From Firmicutes bacterium UBA5420 (lineage in GTDB: Bacteria > Bacillota > Limnochordia > Darwinibacteriales > Darwinibacteriaceae): a DNA stretch of 12,851 nucleotides. The stretch spans positions 1-12,851 of the forward strand of contig DHNI01000005.1 of assembly GCA_002409455.1 (NCBI GenBank), given 5' to 3'. The notes below the pieces were generated by a model. That model was given only the letters and a program-made list of their open reading frames with translations. It was not told where the DNA came from and searched no databases. The translations under genes were made by a program, and so were the position numbers. This document shows, in pieces, positions 7,675 through 12,851 of the stretch (its first letter is position 1; each line of letters opens with the position of its first letter).

Positions 7675-8461
7675 CGCAACCTCCCTTAAGATAATTCATA
7701 TTCGCCAATGGTAAACCTAGACTCTTAGCTAGATCTTGACCCTCGAGTATACCTTGATCCACATTGTTCGGATAATGGGCGTCCGAGTTCACCACAACCT
7801 TGATATCATAGTCTTTCGCTACTTCCCAAAAGGCCAACCATGGATAGGCAGTGCGCTCGCCCTTTTTTGTCCTGACTATTCGATTCATCAAGCCATAGCC
7901 ATTGATCTCTAGGGGTAGATGGAGTTCTTGGGCAGCACTCAAGATCTCTTTTGATGCGGCTTTGGTGTTTTCGTCCCACTCGAAATAGGAAAGGCCGAAC
8001 AAATCAGGGTGAGCGACAAAGGCAAAAAGCCCAGATTGCATAGACTCGATTAGAAACCTCGTGTAGGCGAGAAGGCGTTTGGGGCTTACAATATCAACGT
8101 GACTACTCAACCAGCTTCCTTGAAAGGGGAAGAAGTGACAACCCAAAACAAGGTAATCAAAGCGGTACTCACCCAAAAGAACCTCATGGAAAAAGTTATG
8201 ATACTCTGGTGCCCATTCACACTCCATACCCTTTAAAATTGTAAGATCAGCATACGCATCTTGCGCTTCTTCGATAGCACGAGCATAGACTGGAAGTGCA
8301 GATAGTCCCATGCGCATGTACAGCCAACGGTTATCAGGTAAAGGCGTATGATCAGTAATTCCCAAAATCGTCAATCCCTTGTCGATTGCAGCTTGTGCAT
8401 AATCAGAAGCGTCACCTTCTGCATGATTGCAGCGAAACGTATGCGTATGATAATTCTCCAA
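7667..8461 (-). CDS. PHP-domain phosphoesterase (histidinol-phosphatase HisJ/HisK-like)
   Basis: A 264-residue single-domain PHP metal-dependent phosphoesterase. The N-terminal NYHTHTFRCNHAEG (3-16) with His5, His7 and His13 is very like the PHP-type histidinol-phosphatases of Firmicutes, and the total length also fits. Further expected metal ligands are Asp37-His38 (ITDHT), Glu80 (GMECEW), His109 (GCHFF), His151 (HPD) and Asp227/His229 (NSDAHYP). The start is TTG at 8461, preceded by a GGGGG run at 9 bases; an out-of-frame ATG lies nearby and the next upstream in-frame codons run into a stop. No other his gene is nearby, so histidinol phosphatase activity is uncertain. The tight overlap with rtcB raises the possibility of a role on RNA ends or nucleotides, which is inference only. 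PHP fold very sure, substrate not. Confidence 0.88.
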   Translation of the reverse strand: MENYHTHTFRCNHAEGDASDYAQAAIDKGLTILGITDHTPLPDNRWLYMRMGLSALPVYARAIEEAQDAYADLTILKGMECEWAPEYHNFFHEVLLGEYRFDYLVLGCHFFPFQGSWLSSHVDIVSPKRLLAYTRFLIESMQSGLFAFVAHPDLFGLSYFEWDENTKAASKEILSAAQELHLPLEINGYGLMNRIVRTKKGERTAYPWLAFWEVAKDYDIKVVVNSDAHYPNNVDQGILEGQDLAKSLGLPLANMNYLKGGCDV

Positions 8462-8580
8462 TGCAATAAACCCCCATAATTAACACTAACACTACTCTAC
8501 TACTATCTTGCGGAACAAGCAAGGTTGGGCAAAAAACGGGTGAAAAGGAACATTTACCACTCAAACAAGATAGGATTCTA

Positions 8581-8610
8581 TTGCAAGGTTACGCTATCTA
8601 TGGTTACAAT
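8581..8610 (+). promoter_or_regulatory. Possible promoter of the deacetylase-acetyltransferase unit
   Basis: TTGCAA (8581-8586) and TACAAT (8605-8610) are 18 bases apart, matching sigma-A -35 and -10 boxes at 4/6 and 5/6 positions. The predicted start of transcription (about 8617) would fall at the ribosome binding site of the deacetylase gene, giving a very short leader. That is tight and lowers confidence. Confidence 0.4.
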
Positions 8611-8632
8611 GGGGCGAAAGGAGGTTAGGATC

Positions 8633-9511
8633 GTGTGGAATCCCGAATTCGCATTACGAGTAGTTTTCCTACTTGGTATCATAGCGCTGATCGCACTTCT
8701 TTACTGGCGCATCGGAACCCGCACCCTGCGTCTTTTCAGGCTAAGGAACCGAAACATCATTCTGGCACCGCTATCCTTAGTCTTGAGTATATTAACTATG
8801 TTTCTTCTCTTCTCTGTCTGGGTTTATCACGGCTTTGGCTACCAGCCCGATATCTACCGGGTCGGAGACCGTGCCTCCAATAAAGTAGCCATTACCTTTG
8901 ATGATGGCCCTAGTGAAGAGTTTACTCTGCCCATCTTAGATATTCTCAAGGATCTAGACGTTCCAGCTACATTCTTCATGGTAGGGAAACATGTGGAAAA
9001 ATACCCCCACGTGGCCCAACGAGTGGCTGAGGAGGGGCACGCCATTGGTAACCATACGCAAAACCATAGAAATCTGCCCACGCTTGCCACCATAGAATTG
9101 CAGAAAGAAGTCATGGAAGCAACCGCCATTATTACGGAGACGACGGGAACGTATCCAGCCTTTGTCCGCCCACCTAGGGGTATGTATGATGATCGGTTTC
9201 GGCGTCTAGCTACACTACTGGGCCAAGAAATTGTGCTGTGGTCTATCTCCACACGCGATTGGCGTTATGGCGTCACACCCACCTATATCGAACGGTTTGT
9301 AGAAAGTCGGGTTCGGGGCGGCGACATTATCCTCTTCCACGATAGTGGTGCCCTGGTAAAAAGCGAAGGTGGCGATCGCAGGGCTACCGTATTGTCCTTA
9401 GCTAATGTCATCCATATTATCAGATCGAAGGGGCTAGAGATTGTACCCTTAGACGAACTACTACATGGTGCTCCGCCGGAGACATTTCCACAGGTAGACC
9501 GCCCAGAATAA
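8633..9511 (+). CDS. Membrane-anchored polysaccharide (NodB-domain) deacetylase
   Basis: A 292-residue carbohydrate esterase family 4 enzyme, expected to remove N-acetyl groups from peptidoglycan or another surface polysaccharide outside the cell. Two hydrophobic segments (about 6-25 and 43-66) flank an arginine-rich loop (26-41). By the positive-inside rule the loop is cytoplasmic and the catalytic domain is extracellular. The NodB motifs are complete: TFDDGP (88-93, Asp90 base and Asp91 metal), HTQNH (141-145, metal histidines), RPPRG (179-183), DW (209-210) and LFHD (234-237). I chose GTG at 8633 because AAAGGAGG lies 8 bases upstream; a longer in-frame reading from TTG at 8525 adds 36 polar residues and has no site. 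The gene diverges from the PHP-rtcB unit and is followed 14 bases later by an acetyltransferase gene. The exact glycan is unknown. Confidence 0.92.
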   Translation: MWNPEFALRVVFLLGIIALIALLYWRIGTRTLRLFRLRNRNIILAPLSLVLSILTMFLLFSVWVYHGFGYQPDIYRVGDRASNKVAITFDDGPSEEFTLPILDILKDLDVPATFFMVGKHVEKYPHVAQRVAEEGHAIGNHTQNHRNLPTLATIELQKEVMEATAIITETTGTYPAFVRPPRGMYDDRFRRLATLLGQEIVLWSISTRDWRYGVTPTYIERFVESRVRGGDIILFHDSGALVKSEGGDRRATVLSLANVIHIIRSKGLEIVPLDELLHGAPPETFPQVDRPE

Positions 9512-9525
9512 GGAGGTAGATGGGG

Positions 9526-10125
9526 ATGTATGTTGCCAAGGGCTCTCCCCAGGATGCCCGGGAGATTGCCAAGCTATATTGCGCTGCTTTTCCGGAAAGC
9601 GTGGAGCTTTTCTTCGGAACGAAGCCCTCTGATAAACTTCTGAATCTTTTGGAACTTACGTTTCTACTGGTCTTCTATTCGGGCGGAGAAGCCCTACTTG
9701 TTAAGAATGAGGCGGGTTCAATTTATGGGTATTGCTTGTATCGCAGCGCTAGAGAAGCATCTGCCAATCGAAGTCTACGCAAGATGTTGACTGTGCTCCC
9801 GAAAATGGCCAGCAAGACGTCGCTAGCGGAAATAGGCAAGTTACTGCATAATCAACTAATAATGGCTACCTCGACCAAGCGAACAAAGAAAAGCGCCCGA
9901 CCCCAGGCCCAGATCATATCCATCGCCATATGTCCTACTTGCCAGGGACAAGGCGTGGGAACTCTCCTTTTTCGAAGTGTGCTAAACGATCTTGAGCCCT
10001 ATAGCGTCGGTTTGAATGTTCGTGCAGATAATCCCGCCGCACGGCGCCTTTATGCGAAAACAGGATTTCAAGAATGCGGCACGACTAGCGATCTTTCGGG
10101 CAAATGGATCATGCTCGTCAAATAG
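9526..10125 (+). CDS. GNAT-family N-acetyltransferase
   Basis: A 199-residue acyltransferase of the GNAT fold, using acetyl-CoA to acetylate an amine of unknown identity. The acetyl-CoA pyrophosphate-binding motif QGQGVG lies at 140-145, followed by an amphipathic helix. The C-terminal NVRADNPAARRLYAKTGF segment (164-181) is the typical RimI-like ending. The middle (about 75-128) is basic and variable and does not match a subfamily I recognise. Two in-frame ATGs compete: 9520 is only 3 bases from AGGAGG, while 9526 is 9 bases away, so I prefer 9526. It follows the deacetylase gene by 14 bases, suggesting one transcript and perhaps a shared cell-surface or amino-sugar theme, though that link is conjecture. 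It converges on the DUF3006 gene with 13 bases between. Confidence 0.85.
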   Translation: MYVAKGSPQDAREIAKLYCAAFPESVELFFGTKPSDKLLNLLELTFLLVFYSGGEALLVKNEAGSIYGYCLYRSAREASANRSLRKMLTVLPKMASKTSLAEIGKLLHNQLIMATSTKRTKKSARPQAQIISIAICPTCQGQGVGTLLFRSVLNDLEPYSVGLNVRADNPAARRLYAKTGFQECGTTSDLSGKWIMLVK

Positions 10126-10138
10126 ATCGCCAGGATAG

Positions 10139-10369
10139 TTATTCATCTCGTCTACGAAGGGCCATGCGTTCTAGCAGAAGCGCCCTTTTTGCACTAATCC
10201 GTTCCTTCACTTGCTGCGTCTTCTCAAGATCCAACTTAGCACCTACGAACTCGCCATTTTCCACATAAACTAAAAGCCATTGCCCTTCGGCGCTACCGGG
10301 TGGAAGTTGGTCAACTGCAACATAAAGCTGGGTGTCTTCAAGCAACAGCACTGCGATTGTTCCATCCAC
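10139..10369 (-). CDS. DUF3006-family small protein with unclear start
   Basis: A short protein (76 residues from GTG at 10369) that I recognise as DUF3006-like: a DG-x-IAVLLLE beta start, a middle LPPGSAEGQWLLV segment, then a charged C-terminal helix rich in Lys, Arg and Glu (about 48-76). DUF3006 proteins of unknown function are often encoded beside ComEC-like metallo-beta-lactamase proteins, as here. The family normally begins a few residues before a DRI motif. In this sequence the frame stays open upstream and encodes SAVIDRI just before the GTG, but no ATG, GTG or TTG is available there. An ATA at 10393 sits where the family's Met would be, and a TGA stop lies at 10420-10418. The real start may therefore be ATA, reinitiation after the upstream stop, or a damaged ATG. 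A GGAGG at 10416-10412 is 18 bases from the ATA. Confidence 0.7.
   Translation of the reverse strand: MDGTIAVLLLEDTQLYVAVDQLPPGSAEGQWLLVYVENGEFVGAKLDLEKTQQVKERISAKRALLLERMALRRRDE
10159..10190 (+). terminator. Possible terminator of the deacetylase-acetyltransferase unit, inside the opposing DUF3006 gene
   Basis: On the plus strand an imperfect hairpin (GCGTTCT at 10166-10172 with AGAAGCGC at 10176-10183, one bulged base; outer GG/CC) is followed by five T residues (10186-10190). It begins about 35 bases after the acetyltransferase stop. It lies in the 3' part of the convergent DUF3006 gene, so the two transcripts would overlap. Confidence 0.4.
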
Positions 10370-10403
10370 AATGCGATCGATGACAGCCGATATAGATTGT
10401 TTG

Positions 10404-11498
10404 CTAGTGATCCTCCATCACTCCTTTAATGTAGGCCAAGCCCTGCTGCTTAATCTCTTTAATCCTTTGCGGGCCTAAACCCGAAACCCATTTCAAATCA
10501 TCAACACACCTAAAAGGGATGTCTTCCCTAAGATCTATGATCTCCTGGGCCCGGGCAGGGCCAATATGCATAATCCGCTGCAAATCCCCAAAGGAAGCCG
10601 TGTTCAACTCCACGCGTCCATTTTCCTCAGGGCAATTTGTGTGTTGTCGCCCCGTTTCTTGCAGTGGATCCCCTGTTTCCCTAAAGATCCTATAGCTTAT
10701 ACCATCGGTCTGGGCAACAATCGTTCCGTTGAGATCTGTTCCATAGAGGGGTATCTCTAAGATCATGAGACGAAGGACAACTTCTTCGTGGGGATGGCAA
10801 AAAGGATTATTTATCCCCGCCGAATAAATGGCCACGTCTGGGCTGGCAGCCACTAGAAAATCCAGGGACGATGACGTTTGCGACCCGTGGTGTCCGAGCT
10901 GTAAGACCTGGCTCTTGAGTGGCAATTCTTGCCCAACGATGTTCTGTTCTGTCCGGCGCTCTACATCACCAGTAAAAAGAAAAGCAAGATCGCCATAGAT
11001 CGCTCGAATCACAATATTGGAATCATGGAGATCTCGCCAACTTGCAGTGGGATTTAGGACCTCCAGTTTGAGCTCTCCAAATGGAAACGTCTCGCCAGCT
11101 CTAGGCTCCCAATAATCTGCATTGGAGGCCAAAATGGCATCCAGTAGCTCTTCAAAAAGCAGCGTTGTATGCTCGTATCCCGACATCCAAACCTCACGAA
11201 CCTCGAAGTTCTTCATGACCTTTGTCGCCTGCCCAATATGATCCGCATGGGGATGCGTGATAACAAAAAGGTCAATTGTCTCTACGTCTAACCTCTGCAA
11301 GTGCTCTATGACATCATTCTTTCCTCGATCACCTGCATCAATGAGAATGGTAAAGCCAGGTCCCTTAAGCAAAGTAGACTCCGCCTGACCGACGTCGAAA
11401 TAGTATATGTGCATTTCTTCTAGCGCAAAGCCAATACCCCTCGCCCCCACAAACAAGAGCAAGACTGCAAGACACATACTAAGCCATTTTCTACCCAT
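10404..11498 (-). CDS. Secreted ComEC-like metallo-beta-lactamase-fold hydrolase with C-terminal ComEA-like helix-hairpin-helix domain
   Basis: A 364-residue exported protein. A signal peptide (1 to about 26) precedes a metallo-beta-lactamase domain like the C-terminal domain of the DNA-uptake channel ComEC: DVGQAEST (35-42), metal motif HPHADH (82-87), FTGDVE (175-180) and GHHGS (202-206). The tail (about 294-356) is a ComEA-like double helix-hairpin-helix region with VELNTAS (296-302), HIGPARAQEI (311-320) and VSGLGPQRI (338-346), a non-specific DNA-binding fold. The membrane channel part of ComEC is absent. A reasonable inference is an extracellular DNA- or nucleotide-acting hydrolase; this is not proven. 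I chose ATG at 11498, with GAGGT 7 bases upstream, over a TTG at 11528 that would add ten residues before the signal peptide. The DUF3006 frame begins within about a dozen bases of its stop. Confidence 0.9.
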   Translation of the reverse strand: MGRKWLSMCLAVLLLFVGARGIGFALEEMHIYYFDVGQAESTLLKGPGFTILIDAGDRGKNDVIEHLQRLDVETIDLFVITHPHADHIGQATKVMKNFEVREVWMSGYEHTTLLFEELLDAILASNADYWEPRAGETFPFGELKLEVLNPTASWRDLHDSNIVIRAIYGDLAFLFTGDVERRTEQNIVGQELPLKSQVLQLGHHGSQTSSSLDFLVAASPDVAIYSAGINNPFCHPHEEVVLRLMILEIPLYGTDLNGTIVAQTDGISYRIFRETGDPLQETGRQHTNCPEENGRVELNTASFGDLQRIMHIGPARAQEIIDLREDIPFRCVDDLKWVSGLGPQRIKEIKQQGLAYIKGVMEDH

Positions 11499-11592
11499 AA
11501 AACAACCTCGCCTTCCCTTGGCAGACAATATTCTTCTGTAAAGAACCTCGTTTCTCCTTCTGCAAATGCCGGAATAGTCTAAACAATTGCCA

Positions 11593-11644
11593 AACTAAAT
11601 GAGGCCAGGGGCTTAGGCTTCTGTCCTGACCCAACCGGCCTCAT
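11593..11644 (-). terminator. Probable terminator after the penicillin-binding protein gene
   Basis: On the minus strand ATGAGGCC (11644-11637) and GGCCTCAT (11606-11599) form a perfect 8-bp stem, with extra G/C pairing possible in the loop (GGGT with GCCC). TTTAGTTT follows. It starts 7 bases after the PBP stop. The T-run is interrupted, so strength is uncertain, but the position is ideal. Confidence 0.6.
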
Positions 11645-11651
11645 CGTTATT

Positions 11652-12851
11652 CTATTGGAAAAGATGCGTTAGATATTCGCTCATAAGCGGAGCCGCGGCT
11701 TGGCCCCCAACCCCACCTTCTTCGACCAAAATGGAGAAAGCCAGCCTTTGGCCGTTGGGTAGTTCTGTATGGCCTCCGAACCAGGCATGCATATCTCCAC
11801 CCACCATTTCCGCCGTTCCCGTCTTGCCATAGACATTGCTACTCAAATTCTTGAGCGCGGTACCTGTCCCTTGCAAAACAACATCCTGTAACATACCATT
11901 CATCTGGGTCACGGTCTCCAGGTTTAGTGCCATGGTGGCCTCGGGCTGTTCGTCACCAGCTATGAGATGAATGGGAGGAACTTGCCCGCCATTGGCAAAC
12001 ACGCTGAAGATCTGGGCTATATGGATTGGGGTCAAGAGCACCTGATCCTGTCCGATGGCAGACCAGGCTAGGGCCACTCTACTTCTACCTGGGGTGCCCA
12101 CCTGCCCACGTACCATAGGAAGACCTAAGTGATAGCTTTGGTCAAGCCCAAGACTTCTAAAGTACTCTTCTAGTTTGGCGGCACCTAGATTCAATCCAAC
12201 CTGCGCCACTGTGGTGTTGATGGAATCAACCACTGCCTGATGCAAAGTATGATCACCAAATATTTGCCGCTGATAGTTTCGCACAATATTGCCCTGAACT
12301 CCAAGTTCTCCCGTATCCGTAAAAGTGCTGCCTGCGTCATACAAACCCTCATTAAGCGCGGCAGCCACAGTCACCACCTTAAACACTGAACCCGGTGGGT
12401 ATAGCCCCTGCAGAGCCCGGTTAAACATGGGCAGGCGCTCATCTGTACTCAGTTCCTGCCAGCGGGCAGTACTAATGCCACCTACAAAGTCATTGGCATC
12501 ATAACTCGGCGTAGAGGCAAGGGTCAGAATCGCTCCAGTCTCTGCATCCAATACAACCAATGCCCCAAGGCGATCTCCCAATACGTCATAGGCCAGCTGT
12601 TGCATGGAGCTATCGAGCGTGATCACCACATCTTCTCCATCAATTACCTGTTTTTCAGCCAGCAAAGTGCGAGAACCTTCAACTTCTACATAAAAGCTGT
12701 AACCAGGGCGTCCGCGCAAACGGTCATCTTGACTTTGCTCCAGACCTGCCCTACCAACTAGCTCTCCGCTCAGATATTCCCGTTCGGGATAGGCCTCTAT
12801 CATGTTGGCTGTAACCTCACCTAAGTAACCTGTGATCTGGCTAAAAGCTTC
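11652..12851 (-). CDS. Class B penicillin-binding protein, transpeptidase (PbpA-like), N-terminus beyond window
   Basis: The C-terminal 399 residues of a peptidoglycan transpeptidase that cross-links stem peptides outside the membrane. The frame is open to the right edge, so the membrane anchor and first part are missing. An internal ATG at 12803 is not the start, because GYLGEV just before it belongs to the conserved pedestal region. In visible numbering, the active-site triads are SVFK (155-158, Ser nucleophile and Lys), SIN (210-212) and KTG (343-345), all intact. The preceding GALVVLDAETGAILTLAS segment and the SAIGQDQVLLTPIHIA segment are typical of PBP2/PbpA and FtsI-type enzymes. PbpA, SpoVD/FtsI and MrdA types cannot be separated without the N-terminus. 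A terminator follows, so the ComEC-like gene is probably a separate unit. Confidence 0.95.
   Translation of the reverse strand, partial: EAFSQITGYLGEVTANMIEAYPEREYLSGELVGRAGLEQSQDDRLRGRPGYSFYVEVEGSRTLLAEKQVIDGEDVVITLDSSMQQLAYDVLGDRLGALVVLDAETGAILTLASTPSYDANDFVGGISTARWQELSTDERLPMFNRALQGLYPPGSVFKVVTVAAALNEGLYDAGSTFTDTGELGVQGNIVRNYQRQIFGDHTLHQAVVDSINTTVAQVGLNLGAAKLEEYFRSLGLDQSYHLGLPMVRGQVGTPGRSRVALAWSAIGQDQVLLTPIHIAQIFSVFANGGQVPPIHLIAGDEQPEATMALNLETVTQMNGMLQDVVLQGTGTALKNLSSNVYGKTGTAEMVGGDMHAWFGGHTELPNGQRLAFSILVEEGGVGGQAAAPLMSEYLTHLFQ

Noticed and set aside
8525..8632. Longer deacetylase starting from TTG at 8525
   Set aside because: The added 36 residues are polar, would overlap the likely promoter, and the GTG at 8633 has a good AAAGGAGG site.
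10088..10130. Seven-base inverted repeat GCGATCT/AGATCGC spanning the acetyltransferase stop, considered as a terminator
   Set aside because: The loop is 29 bases and neither strand has a T-run after the stem, so it is weaker than the hairpin at 10159-10190 and may be chance.

Overview
The window is a gene-dense piece of a bacterial chromosome. It probably comes from a member of the Bacillota (Firmicutes-like). The hints are strong GGAGG-type ribosome binding sites, frequent TTG and GTG starts (four of ten readable starts), a NupNOPQ-type nucleoside importer, and a secreted ComEC-like hydrolase next to a DUF3006 protein. This placement rests on gene content and signals only. No rRNA, tRNA, CRISPR array, insertion sequence, phage gene or replication origin is seen, and no gap between genes exceeds about 170 bases.

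Region 1 (21-8461, minus strand) reads, in transcription order: PHP-family phosphoesterase, rtcB RNA ligase, BMP-family substrate-binding protein, nucleoside-type ABC ATPase, two ABC permeases, and an MsbA/LmrA-like ABC exporter. The PHP and rtcB genes overlap by 8 bases and are probably co-transcribed. The binding protein has its own likely promoter (TATAAT at 6383-6388). A hairpin with a T-run (5300-5343) separates it from the ATPase. This would let the cell make more binding protein than transporter, with readthrough feeding the rest. The ATPase and permease genes overlap each other, and the exporter follows 20 bases later. Together the BMP protein, ATPase and permeases should form a complete importer, most likely for nucleosides.

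Region 2 (8633-10125, plus strand) is a two-gene unit transcribed against its surroundings: a membrane-anchored polysaccharide (NodB) deacetylase and a GNAT acetyltransferase. It diverges from the PHP-rtcB unit and converges on region 3, where a likely terminator lies inside the opposing DUF3006 gene.

Region 3 (10139-12851, minus strand) holds a class B penicillin-binding protein that runs off the right edge, then an inverted-repeat terminator. After that comes a secreted metallo-beta-lactamase-fold protein with a ComEA-like helix-hairpin-helix tail, followed immediately by a DUF3006 protein. The DUF3006 frame has no normal start codon where the family's conserved N-terminus should begin.

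Most of the window is recognisable housekeeping or transport. The points most worth a second look are the start-codon problem of the DUF3006 gene, the missing lipobox in the BMP binding protein, the attenuator in the importer operon, and the pairing of rtcB with a PHP phosphoesterase. I did not find convincing evidence of an entirely new system.
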